Origin: Lactobacillales bacterium
GTDB lineage: Bacteria; Bacillota; Bacilli; Lactobacillales; Streptococcaceae
Reading direction: 5' to 3'
Length of the DNA stretch: 8,962 nucleotides
NCBI GenBank assembly: GCA_031257815.1
Contig: JAIRNX010000008.1
Span: 1-8,962 of the forward strand
The notes beneath the pieces were generated by a model. The model was not told where the DNA came from. It saw nothing but the letters and a program-made list of their open reading frames with translations, and did not search any database. Both the position numbers and the translations under genes were made by a program. Shown here piece after piece: positions 1 through 7,408 of the stretch. Position 1 is the stretch's first letter. Every line of letters starts with the position of its first letter.

Positions 1-2
1 AC

Positions 3-113
3 AAAAATAAAATTGAAAAACTATGGGCAAATTTAAAAAATTGGTTGCGTTTGAATTCTAAAAATTACTTAACAATTCAGGATGCTATTACAGCTTATTT
101 TAAATCGGAATAG
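3..113 (+). CDS. IS630-family transposase, C-terminal end (partial)
   Basis: The open frame enters from the left edge and ends at the TAG at 111-113, giving 36 residues. It contains the block IEKLWANLKNWLR, then a tail ending ITAYFKSE. In IS630/Tc1-type DDE transposases the last catalytic acidic residue lies in such an IE-x-x-W-x-x-LK block near the C terminus; here that would be the E of IEKLW. The enzyme cuts and joins element ends at TA dinucleotides. Only the tail is in the window, so whether the element is intact cannot be judged. It converges on lanM with no spacer, and the boundary probably lies at a TA around 115-118. Family assignment rests on this motif alone. Confidence 0.75.
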   Translation, partial: KNKIEKLWANLKNWLRLNSKNYLTIQDAITAYFKSE

Positions 114-2720
114 CTATAATTCATAAAAACTAGCTAATCCTCTAACAATTCCTGATAAGCCATGCGCAAAACCTACTTTGCAATCGATTAATTCTTTTTT
201 TTGCCATTTTTTAACAAATGCTTTTCCTAACCAATTTGCGACCTCTTTAACCTTATCTAAATTCGTAACTTTATATACTTCCACAAATAAAGTCAGAAGA
301 CTTGCCCCACCATTAATCCAGTCATTTGTATCAATTTGTGAAAAATCTTCTTTTGAGATTTCTTGAATTACTTCATCAATATAAGAAATAAATTCAGATT
401 TTCCTAACTTTTTCACTTCCACCAAAATTGGAAAAAACGGTGCTAGCTTGCCATGGTAAGCAGAAACAAGCTCTGTTTTTAACTTTGAAAGGTTGATTGC
501 TGATTGTAGAGATCCTTTATAAAAATCAAAATACTTTTCTTCTTTTGTTTGAATGAAAAGTTCCAAGAAAAAAAGAGCAATCCCTGATAAACCATCATAT
601 AATCCTTCACTTGTTGGACGAATTCCTAATTGATCCCTCTTGGCTAAAAAATCAAGAGTCGCAAAAGAAAGTTCATCATGTGCTTCATTCCAAACGGCCT
701 TTTTCATCAAATCATTGGCAATTTCTCTAGCTTGCGCAAGAAAATCTAATTTTTGTTTCTTTTGCAGCAACGGAAGAGAACTTTCCCGATTTATCAGCGC
801 GATATCTTCAAAGCAATCTAGTGTAGTCAAAAGAAAATCTAACTGTCGCTCAATTTCCTTTTCATTAAGATTTGCAATTCGCTTTCTTGCCCTTTCTATC
901 CCAAAATTAGAATAAAAATTTTCAATCACTCGCCCCAGGCTATCTTCCAAATTCGTTGAATCAACATAGGAGTAAAAAATCGGAACATCACCTACCAACA
1001 AATCTTGAATTTCACTCATTACCACTCGTTTATCTGAATGAGGATATGCCCAAATATTCTCGAATAATTTCTCAAGATAAAACATTTCTTGGGTGTAATT
1101 TGGATGATTTGAAAAACCTAAAATGGAAGCATAACGCTGAGTTCCTTTCAGAAGGATCCGAACCTTATTGCCTTTAAAACAAGCTAAAGGGCCCTTTTCA
1201 TCAAGCAACGTTTCTTTTTCTTGCTCTAAAAAATGTATCGCTTCTTTGAAGCCTTGAATAATTTCTAAACGATATTCCAGATAATCAACTTTATGAGCTT
1301 TAAGTTTTGGAATATTTTCTCCTTTAGATCGAATCATCTCTTTTTCTTCAAAATGAAAATCAGCTTTATTCACATTAACCGCTTGCAAAGATTTTACTTT
1401 TGCATCATGGATACCACCTGAAATTCCACTTAGGTCAATCTGGTTGCCAAAATCATCAGAAATTTCTAATGATTTTGGTAATAAACCAGACTCCATCACT
1501 GTATTTTTAACTTGTGCAACCTTTACTTTTGCAAATGCATGATCTTCAAAATCAACCTTTTTCGTGTTATGAAAGATCGTTTCACCATCAATGATGACCG
1601 GGTACTCTCCATGTGCAATCACGTTTTCTAAATGAAGATCATTCATCGCAAAAACGTAAGATATCGCAACTAAATATCCCATTCTTCGATAAAAATTAGC
1701 AACTTCCACTTCCGTTTGACAGCTGTCATAAGAAATAAATTCGCAAAAAGAATATTGCTTACAATAAATTCCTTTTGGAACTTTTAGATCAAGTAACGAA
1801 GAATGTTGATTAAACCAATCCACTAATTTCCCAAATGACTCAGTAACTTCTAAATTTTTTGGTTTGTAAACAACCTTTTTATCGCTAATTTTAATAATGG
1901 AAACACTTTTGCCTTGCTCATGAGAATCTCCTGCCGACAAATGAACTTCTTGAATACAGAGTTTTGATACAGAAAGTAATTCTTTTAATTCTACTTGACT
2001 CTCCTTAAGAGCATTTATAAATTGAAAATAATTATCTAAAGCAAATTTTGTTCGCGTTGAAATTTGGCGAGTACATACAGCATATTTCGAAAAAAATTGA
2101 AAATAACTTTCTTGATTTGCAAACGTGTACATTAAAAAGTTTTTAAAATATTGGTCGGAATTTTCTGCCGCTTTTGGATGATTCTTTTTATATATCTCCA
2201 ACTCAATTACCAATACTTTACTTAAAATTTGCAAAATAACAGTAACATAGTTATGCAGAAAAACTTCCTGTACTTTAGAATCCAGTTCAATATCGGAATC
2301 AGCAAGGTTGAGTGATTGAATTTTTCGCTTTACATATTCGATAAATGGCAACACCGAAATCGCAATATCATCGACTTTAACATCTTTATGCTTATACTCA
2401 TCCAAAACATCTTTGATCAATAATAACCAATCAGGCAGATCTTCAGGACACTTACCTTTAAAATCAGAAACGCTAAATGCAAACGCTTTTTCAGTTAAAT
2501 TACGATGAGATAACATTTCATTAAAATATTTATCATCAATTAGATTTTTTATCGACTTCCACTCATTTAATTTTCTTTTATCAATTTTTGAAATATTTTC
2601 ATTGTAATATTTGCTCTTTTCTTCAATTGTTAAAGCTTTCCGCCAAATATTATCTAGTGTTTGTTTCATATTCACAGATATATCTAGATCAATAATATTT
2701 TTACTAGAGCTTTCTATCAT
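114..2720 (-). CDS. lanM: Class II lanthipeptide synthetase LanM, truncated in its cyclase domain
   Basis: LanM enzymes dehydrate Ser/Thr of a precursor peptide in an N-terminal kinase-like (DUF4135) domain, then close thioether rings in a C-terminal LanC domain. The dehydratase part looks complete: VVYKPKN (283-289), DLHLEN (361-366), IDGETIF (377-383) and R521/T527 in RILLKGT. The LanC part starts near residue 699 with LYDGLSGIA (707-715) and keeps NDWINGG and GFAHG (850-854), then stops at residue 868. The segment that should carry the zinc ligands (Cys, then Cys-His) is missing, roughly 150-200 residues by comparison with the family. The frame ends where an IS630 transposase end begins, so insertion is the likely cause. 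Dehydration might survive; zinc-dependent cyclisation should not. The ATG at 2720 has GGGA five bases upstream. No precursor, transporter or protease gene is seen nearby. Confidence 0.88.
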   Translation of the reverse strand: MIESSSKNIIDLDISVNMKQTLDNIWRKALTIEEKSKYYNENISKIDKRKLNEWKSIKNLIDDKYFNEMLSHRNLTEKAFAFSVSDFKGKCPEDLPDWLLLIKDVLDEYKHKDVKVDDIAISVLPFIEYVKRKIQSLNLADSDIELDSKVQEVFLHNYVTVILQILSKVLVIELEIYKKNHPKAAENSDQYFKNFLMYTFANQESYFQFFSKYAVCTRQISTRTKFALDNYFQFINALKESQVELKELLSVSKLCIQEVHLSAGDSHEQGKSVSIIKISDKKVVYKPKNLEVTESFGKLVDWFNQHSSLLDLKVPKGIYCKQYSFCEFISYDSCQTEVEVANFYRRMGYLVAISYVFAMNDLHLENVIAHGEYPVIIDGETIFHNTKKVDFEDHAFAKVKVAQVKNTVMESGLLPKSLEISDDFGNQIDLSGISGGIHDAKVKSLQAVNVNKADFHFEEKEMIRSKGENIPKLKAHKVDYLEYRLEIIQGFKEAIHFLEQEKETLLDEKGPLACFKGNKVRILLKGTQRYASILGFSNHPNYTQEMFYLEKLFENIWAYPHSDKRVVMSEIQDLLVGDVPIFYSYVDSTNLEDSLGRVIENFYSNFGIERARKRIANLNEKEIERQLDFLLTTLDCFEDIALINRESSLPLLQKKQKLDFLAQAREIANDLMKKAVWNEAHDELSFATLDFLAKRDQLGIRPTSEGLYDGLSGIALFFLELFIQTKEEKYFDFYKGSLQSAINLSKLKTELVSAYHGKLAPFFPILVEVKKLGKSEFISYIDEVIQEISKEDFSQIDTNDWINGGASLLTLFVEVYKVTNLDKVKEVANWLGKAFVKKWQKKELIDCKVGFAHGLSGIVRGLASFYEL

Positions 2721-2818
2721 ATCATTCCCATTTCTATATTTTAATTATTTTTTTAGTTAATTAGATCTGTTCCAAAACTCTAAATCATAATTATACTGTT
2801 TGAAATTTTAGGAAAAGT

Positions 2819-2847
2819 ACTATAAGGTCCAATTTACATTTTCACAA
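2819..2847 (-). promoter_or_regulatory. Possible lanM promoter
   Basis: On the minus strand TTGTGA (2847-2842), a 17-base spacer and TATAGT (2824-2819) match the sigma-A consensus at 9 of 12 positions, about 100 bases before the lanM start. A perfect TATAAT also sits closer, at 2795-2790, but without a recognisable -35. Either could serve; the region is so AT-rich that chance matches are expected. Confidence 0.35.
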
Positions 2848-2937
2848 TCCTACAAAATACTCCTGTAAGGCAATATCATGGTGATTAAAAATTTTATTCA
2901 TGGATCACAGCAAATAACCCACCAAATCCATCTTCCT

Positions 2938-3054
2938 TCAAGATGCATTTGCTCGGTAAAAAGTGCTTTTTCTAATTTTCAAAAAATCTATGCAGTCATT
3001 GCTCGTTGCTCGTTGCTCGTTGCTCGTTGCTCGTTGCTCGTTGCTTGTTGGCAT
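2938..3054 (-). CDS. Small repeat-containing ORF of unknown function
   Basis: This 38-codon ORF matches no family I recognise. Three signals favour translation: a near-consensus promoter upstream, AGGAG at 3068-3064, and an ATG nine bases after it. Residues 4-18 are encoded by the AACGAGC tandem repeat and read as the heptad SNEQRAT and its phases. A short tail with one Cys (C21) follows, ending at TGA 2938-2940. Because the unit is 7 bp, adding or losing one unit changes the frame; the two other frames hit stops directly after the array. Deleting one base in the A4 run (plus-strand 2976-2979) would instead extend the protein to 51 residues, with a Trp-rich end (RWIWWVICCDP) that looks more protein-like, so the present frame may be a broken version. 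It sits where a precursor gene could lie, but its sequence does not resemble a lanthipeptide precursor. Confidence 0.35.
   Translation of the reverse strand: MPTSNEQRATSNEQRATSNDCIDFLKIRKSTFYRANAS
3001..3049. repeat. Heptanucleotide tandem repeat (GCTCGTT x6 plus one variant)
   Basis: Six perfect, uninterrupted copies of GCTCGTT (3001-3042) are followed by one variant, GCTTGTT (3043-3049). On the minus strand the unit is AACGAGC. It falls inside the 5' half of the small leftward ORF. Perfect short tandem repeats usually arise and change by replication slippage, so copy number is expected to vary between strains. Confidence 0.95.
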
Positions 3055-3105
3055 TGTGCACATCTCCTTCGCGCTTGTCAAATCATTAATCTACCAACTG
3101 GTGAA

Positions 3106-3134
3106 ATGATACCTTAACTAAAAATAATTTTCAA
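3106..3134 (-). promoter_or_regulatory. Promoter of the small repeat-containing ORF
   Basis: On the minus strand TTGAAA (3134-3129), exactly 17 bases and TATCAT (3111-3106) match the sigma-A consensus at 10 of 12 positions. Transcription would start near 3099 and reach the AGGAG at 3068-3064 and the ATG at 3054, leaving a leader of about 45 bases. This is among the best promoter-like sequences in the window. Confidence 0.5.
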
Positions 3135-3190
3135 ATAATTTCGGTCTCGGTCTAAAAATTTGTACACACTCTGTCAAACTTCGTTTGCCA

Positions 3191-3607
3191 ATCGTTAAGG
3201 CAATTCGCAAAATCTCCGGTATCAAGCGTCACATTGCCGTTGATACCAACTTTTCCTCATGCGATTCAGGTAGGACGGCGAATATTTCTGATAAAAAGCC
3301 GTAGCGATCGAGATGTTTGAGAGTGCCAGTGCTTTTTTACCAAGAGTAGAGAATGTTCTTTGCGACAGCGATTATAAAGGACAACCGTTTGCGAATAAGA
3401 TTAGAGAGATTTTAAATTGCTCCGTTGAGGTTGTAAAGCGCTCAGATGTTGGTATGTTTAAAGTAATTCCAAAGCGCTGGGTGGGGGAATCGATGCTTTG
3501 CAAGGCTCAAGAAATATCGGCGGTTGTTCAAGAATGTGGAGCGAAAAATTTCAACGAGTAAGCAATTGGTCGTGTTGACGTTTTTGATTATTCTTATGAA
3601 AAGATGA
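3191..3607 (+). pseudogene. IS5-family transposase remnant, multiple frameshifts
   Basis: Pieces of one transposase appear in successive frames. ISGIKRHIAVDTN is read in the frame of 3191. PHAIQ follows one base out of phase, then ANISDK near 3281. The longest piece runs from 3298 through VLCDSDYKGQPFANK to VIPKRWV. A fifth stretch (GSRNIG, from 3504) and a final stretch (RLFKNVERKIST) end at TGA 3605-3607. IS5-family DDE transposases carry this order: GIKRHIAVDT, a D-x-x-YKG block and the RWVVER-like block. Here the glutamate block is damaged (WVGES). The N-terminal half is absent and no frame runs through, so no active enzyme is expected. The ATG-led frame 3313-3561 is only the longest fragment, not a gene. 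The IS end repeat follows the stop directly. Confidence 0.85.
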
Positions 3608-3624
3608 GACAAGTTAACAGGCTC
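3606..3624 (+). repeat. Terminal inverted repeat of the IS5-like remnant (right end)
   Basis: The 19 bases immediately after the wrecked transposase match the reverse complement of 7398-7416 at 18 positions. The end is followed by TAA (3625-3627), compatible with the 3-bp TNA target duplication of many IS5-family elements. A second, similar tip, GTTAACACGCTC at 3632-3643 (11 of 12 identical to 3613-3624), lies 19 bases further on and touches the addA stop codon. Confidence 0.7.
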
Positions 3625-3643
3625 TAAGATCGTTAACACGCTC

Positions 3644-4753
3644 TTATACATCTACTACCAAGCCAGCTTTTAACAAAATCAATTTAACCTCACTAACTTT
3701 TTTTTGCAATGCATTTTCTAGCGCCAATTTATATAGATTCATCTGCTCCAAGTAACGTTTTTGGATTGTTTTGACTTCTTTTGCTGAAGGATTAAAAGGC
3801 AAATAATCCGTTTTATAGTCAAACAGCAATACTTCTTCGCCAAAATCAAGATAGCCATCCACAATTCCATGAATCAGCACCTTATCGTCTGCCTCAGGAT
3901 AATGCGCATAAATTTTGCTTGGTGATAAAAGCATCAAAAACGGTTCTTCCCGATAAACTCGCTCTGGATAAGCAAGCAACATTTTGCCAAACTTTGTCTC
4001 AAACAAACGAGTAAGCAAATTCACATTCACCTTTTCAGCCACTTGCTGTGCAATAACACCTTTATCGATGAAATGTGTCAATAGCTGTAAAAAGCTTTCT
4101 TTTGTTGGTTTTACTGTTAAATCAACAGTTTGCAATAACAAATGCATTGCCGTTCCAATTTCTGCTTGATTTACTTTTCTCGTGTTTAATTGACTTAAAA
4201 ATTTAGGTACAGATAATTGATCAGATACAAAGCGATGCTGAACTTTCTTAGTTTCTTCTATCCATTCCAACTTAGCAAATTGCTCATTATCAGGTTCAGC
4301 AAAAACACGTTTTAACTCTGAAACTGATTGGTATGTTGCTGTTTTAGTGGCTTTAACATATAAATAATGAAAATCTAGACGCTGTTTGGCAATTTTAATC
4401 TCTTCTACGTACTCTTGAATTTTTTCAGCTCCTACCTTCAATTCTGCAATTTCAGATGTTAACATTTGTAAACGTTTTTCGCGTAATTCATCATCAGTTA
4501 CACGCGTTAAGGAAAAACGTGCCGGATGTTCTTTTATCTGCAAGTTATTCCTAACATTTTCGCCTGGCTCTAAAACATCTGCATCTTTATGGCGTATCAA
4601 TGTCATCATTAAAAGATCCATAAAATTTTTCGTCTGCACACGAGTTTCTTTTGCTAAAACAACCTCTTTTGACAAGACTCCACTTATCCATTTAACAGCT
4701 GCTTGTTCCCAATCTTTAATCGACGCCACCAAAAAAAAGTTTTTGCTCAGCAC
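3644..4753 (-). CDS. addA: AddA C-terminal part: nuclease domain, frameshifted from the helicase
   Basis: This frame carries the end of AddA. From about residue 8 (LVASIKDW) it continues the helicase frame after a one-base slip. It holds the RecB-type nuclease domain: H204 in GTAMHLLL, D299 in GIVDGY, D312 and K314 in FDYKTD, and the QMNLY block at 337-341. The domain degrades the strand it is fed by the helicase. The set of active-site residues looks intact. The only start near the break is a GTG at 4753, without a convincing ribosome binding site, so independent translation is doubtful. The stop lies directly beside an IS-tip-like sequence; the C terminus nevertheless looks close to full length, since the joined protein is about 1,230 residues, usual for AddA. 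Best regarded as the 3' part of a broken addA. Confidence 0.85.
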   Translation of the reverse strand: MLSKNFFLVASIKDWEQAAVKWISGVLSKEVVLAKETRVQTKNFMDLLMMTLIRHKDADVLEPGENVRNNLQIKEHPARFSLTRVTDDELREKRLQMLTSEIAELKVGAEKIQEYVEEIKIAKQRLDFHYLYVKATKTATYQSVSELKRVFAEPDNEQFAKLEWIEETKKVQHRFVSDQLSVPKFLSQLNTRKVNQAEIGTAMHLLLQTVDLTVKPTKESFLQLLTHFIDKGVIAQQVAEKVNVNLLTRLFETKFGKMLLAYPERVYREEPFLMLLSPSKIYAHYPEADDKVLIHGIVDGYLDFGEEVLLFDYKTDYLPFNPSAKEVKTIQKRYLEQMNLYKLALENALQKKVSEVKLILLKAGLVVDV

Positions 4754-7337
4754 GCGTTAAAGCAACATAAAGCTTGCGATACTCTTCAGAGAGCAACTTA
4801 ACTTGTTTAGCATGCTTGATCATACTAAAGGGCAGCGTCTCATACTGAAATCTTGTTGTTAAATCTAGCAGCTGAATACCCAAGCCTAAATGTTCATCCA
4901 AAATCGTATCTTTTGATAAATCACGCATATTAAAATTCTTGCTTAAATTTAAGACAAAAACGATCGGAAATTCTAAGCCCTTTGATTTATGAATCGTCAT
5001 AATTTCAACGACATTTTCACCAGCGTTAATCATCGGCTCTGCGAGGTCCTTTTTTTTCTGCTGCATTTTCTCAATAAAACGCACAAACTGAAAAAGTCCG
5101 CGCACCTTACCTTCTTCAAACTGCGCTGCCCGGCCCACTAAGGTATAAAGATTGGCTTGACGCTGCTTGCCATTTGGCATGGCTCCTACATACTCTATAT
5201 ACGCGCTTTCTAAATAAATATCCCAAAGCAAATCAGCTAGTGAAATCTTTCTTGCCACATCTCGCCACTTAGTTAAATGCTTGATAAACTGATCTATTTT
5301 AGTGTTTTGCTCTGCTGCTTTTTGCATTGCCTTATAAAACGACCCTTGCGTATCTTGCAGGCGAATCTTGGCTAAATCACACTCTTTTAAACCAACAATA
5401 GGAGAGCGCAAAACGGCAACTAACGGAATATCCTGATATGGATTATCAATAATTTTCAATAAAGAAATCATCGTTTCTATTTCTGTTGTTTGAAAATAAG
5501 TATTGGCATCCGTTACGTGATTACTAATCCCATAGCTGGTTAAAATTTCTTGCAGCTTGCTATTTTCACTTTTAGTAGAAGTTAGAATCACCATGTCACT
5601 AAATTTAACCTGTCGCATCGTGGCCTGTTTTTCATCCCAAATCTTAAAAGACATGTCCACCAACTCACGAATTTTTTGCGCTGTTAGATGAATTTCACCT
5701 TCAATGCTGGTTGCTATTTCATCATTTTCATCCTCAAAATCAATGTCCTCATTTCGCTCATACAATAAAATCTCCGGTTGAAAATGCTCCCTTTCAGGGA
5801 AAGTATGTTTGCCCACTACTAACTGTGCTTGTTCGTCATAAGTTACTTGTCCAACATCAACATCCATCAGCTGCATAAACACTAAATTGATAAAATGCAC
5901 TACTTCTTTGCGCGAACGATAATTCTCTGATAAAACAATTAACTGCCCGTTTTGCTCATACTTAAATTGATCAAACTTTTCCATAAAAAGACTGGGATCA
6001 GCTAAACGAAAACCGTAAATCGACTGTTTAACATCTCCTACCATAAACTGATTATCACCACGACTAACTTTAGCAATAATCTCAACTTGCAAACGATTCA
6101 CATCTTGATACTCATCAATTAAAATTTCTGAAAACTTATTTTGATAATACTCTTGTGCATCAAAGTGCCCATCAACACTTTGTTGATTTAAAATCTGTAA
6201 AGCAAAATGTTCTAAATCACTAAATTCTAAAAGCTTATCCTTAGCTTTTTGCTTCTGATATTTTTGATAAAAAGCCAAAGTCACTGCAATTAATTCAGAC
6301 ACAATCAATTTTGCTTTTTTCAGCACTTCTAAATGATATGAATTTGCCCCTAAGTGGTTTTCTACAACCACTACAGCATTTAATTTTTCCTTTGCATGCT
6401 CCCAAAAAGGTTTTAACGCCATTACTTCTTCATATGCCGCTTCTTTTTCACTAAAACGATATGATGGTATTTTTAACCGTTCAAGTTCCGCATCCCAATC
6501 ATCTAAACGATCATTTGTAAGAAAATTTTCTGCCTCTTTTATCCACTGCAAAAGCTCTTGTGTCATCTTTACTAATTTATCACTGCCAGCTTGCTCTGCT
6601 TTTTCTAGGAAAGCCTGATATGTCTGCATAATATCTTGAAGTTGTGCTAACAAATATGGCTTCACATAGTTTTGATAAATCGGGGCATCACTCAAACTTT
6701 GCTTTACTTCGTAAAATTTTGTTAACGATTTCAGCCAAAAATAAGGATTTGGATCAACACGGGCAAAATCATATAATTTAAAAATAATCGCTTGCAAACC
6801 ATCATCTGATTTATCTGTTGAAAATGTTGAAATTAACTCTTGAAATTTTTGAGCATTATCTTTGCTTAAAGTGTGTTCAGCAAAACAACTCCATACTTCT
6901 TCTTTTAAAAGTTGGATCTTGGTTTCATCAACTTGTAAAGAAAAACTTGAATCCGTTTCTACTAAATAAAAAAAGCGCTTAATCACCGTTAAACAAAAAG
7001 CATGAAAAGTCGAAATATTTGCTAAAGGTAACTCTTGCAACTGCTTTAAAAAATGAGATCTTAATTCTTTAGAAAGTTGATCTTCCCGCAATTTTTGCTC
7101 AATTGCCGCTTTAATCCGCACCTTCATCTCACTGGCCACAGCCTCTGTAAAAGTAACGATCAAAAGCTCTTGAACACCAATTCCTCTCATCACTTTTTGG
7201 ATCACACGCTCAACCAATACACTAGTCTTTCCTGAACCAGCAGAAGCAGATACCAATAAATTATTGCCTGTATCATAAATAGCTTGCCATTGACTTTTAG
7301 AAAAATATGTCTTTTCTTTGTTATAAGTTGGAATCAA
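4716..7337 (-). CDS. addA: AddA (RexA) N-terminal part: UvrD-type helicase, ends at a frameshift
   Basis: AddA with AddB forms the helicase-nuclease that processes double-strand DNA ends for RecA-dependent repair in Bacillota. All superfamily 1 helicase motifs are present: ASAGSGKT (31-38), TFTE (62-65), DEYQD (408-412), GDVKQSIYGFR (434-444), ENYRS (471-475), TIHKSKGLEF (781-790) and LYVALTRAEQ (856-865). The frame then runs through a T8 tract and stops five residues later, losing the nuclease domain, which follows in another frame. With seven Ts, LFLVASIKDW would read through. The start is TTG at 7337, chosen because AGGTGG lies six bases upstream and the protein begins as AddA does. addB, normally the adjacent upstream gene, is absent; an IS end lies 60 bases upstream instead. 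Either a pseudogene, a sequencing error at the homopolymer, or slippage-dependent expression. Confidence 0.92.
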   Translation of the reverse strand: MIPTYNKEKTYFSKSQWQAIYDTGNNLLVSASAGSGKTSVLVERVIQKVMRGIGVQELLIVTFTEAVASEMKVRIKAAIEQKLREDQLSKELRSHFLKQLQELPLANISTFHAFCLTVIKRFFYLVETDSSFSLQVDETKIQLLKEEVWSCFAEHTLSKDNAQKFQELISTFSTDKSDDGLQAIIFKLYDFARVDPNPYFWLKSLTKFYEVKQSLSDAPIYQNYVKPYLLAQLQDIMQTYQAFLEKAEQAGSDKLVKMTQELLQWIKEAENFLTNDRLDDWDAELERLKIPSYRFSEKEAAYEEVMALKPFWEHAKEKLNAVVVVENHLGANSYHLEVLKKAKLIVSELIAVTLAFYQKYQKQKAKDKLLEFSDLEHFALQILNQQSVDGHFDAQEYYQNKFSEILIDEYQDVNRLQVEIIAKVSRGDNQFMVGDVKQSIYGFRLADPSLFMEKFDQFKYEQNGQLIVLSENYRSRKEVVHFINLVFMQLMDVDVGQVTYDEQAQLVVGKHTFPEREHFQPEILLYERNEDIDFEDENDEIATSIEGEIHLTAQKIRELVDMSFKIWDEKQATMRQVKFSDMVILTSTKSENSKLQEILTSYGISNHVTDANTYFQTTEIETMISLLKIIDNPYQDIPLVAVLRSPIVGLKECDLAKIRLQDTQGSFYKAMQKAAEQNTKIDQFIKHLTKWRDVARKISLADLLWDIYLESAYIEYVGAMPNGKQRQANLYTLVGRAAQFEEGKVRGLFQFVRFIEKMQQKKKDLAEPMINAGENVVEIMTIHKSKGLEFPIVFVLNLSKNFNMRDLSKDTILDEHLGLGIQLLDLTTRFQYETLPFSMIKHAKQVKLLSEEYRKLYVALTRAEQKLFFGGVD
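4731..4738 (-). other. Homopolymer (T8 on the coding strand) at the addA frameshift
   Basis: Eight As on the plus strand give CTTTTTTTT in the addA message, directly after the codons for AEQK. With eight Ts the frame goes to GGVD and a TAA at 4716-4718. With seven it continues LFLVASIKDW into the nuclease frame. A single-base length difference here accounts for the whole split. Confidence 0.85.
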
Positions 7338-7343
7338 AAATAA

Positions 7344-7350
7344 CCACCTC
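7344..7350 (-). promoter_or_regulatory. Ribosome binding site that fixes the addA TTG start
   Basis: GAGGTGG on the minus strand lies six bases before TTG (7337-7335). This strong, well-spaced site is the reason for preferring the unusual TTG start over any downstream ATG. Confidence 0.75.
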
Positions 7351-7379
7351 GCATTTTTAGCGCTTTTGCTTGTTCAAAA

Positions 7380-7408
7380 ACTATTATTTTTAACTAAGAA
7401 CCTGTTAA
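7380..7408 (-). promoter_or_regulatory. Possible hybrid promoter for addA using a -35 inside the IS end
   Basis: TTAACA (7408-7403, minus strand) lies inside the IS terminal repeat. It is followed after 17 bases by AATAGT (7385-7380), a 9 of 12 match to the sigma-A consensus. It points out of the IS remnant into addA, leaving a leader of about 35 bases with the ribosome binding site. IS ends are known to supply outward -35 boxes in other systems; here it is inferred from sequence only. Confidence 0.3.

Noticed and set aside
3001..3049. Repeat array considered as CRISPR
   Set aside because: Units are 7 bp with no spacers and no cas genes are present; it is a simple tandem repeat.
3077..3082. 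Perfect TTGACA on the minus strand before the small ORF
   Set aside because: No -10 lies 16-18 bases downstream; that position falls on the start codon region. The promoter at 3106-3134 is better placed.
2878..3117. Rightward 79-codon ORF with AAGG seven bases before its ATG
   Set aside because: It is antisense to the repeat ORF, and its middle (ARCSLLV repeated) is just the heptanucleotide array read in frame. No promoter was found and the composition is not protein-like; the opposite strand has better signals.
3313..3561. Rightward 82-codon ORF
   Set aside because: It is the longest surviving fragment of the IS5-family transposase; similarity continues on both sides in other frames, so it is not a gene of its own.
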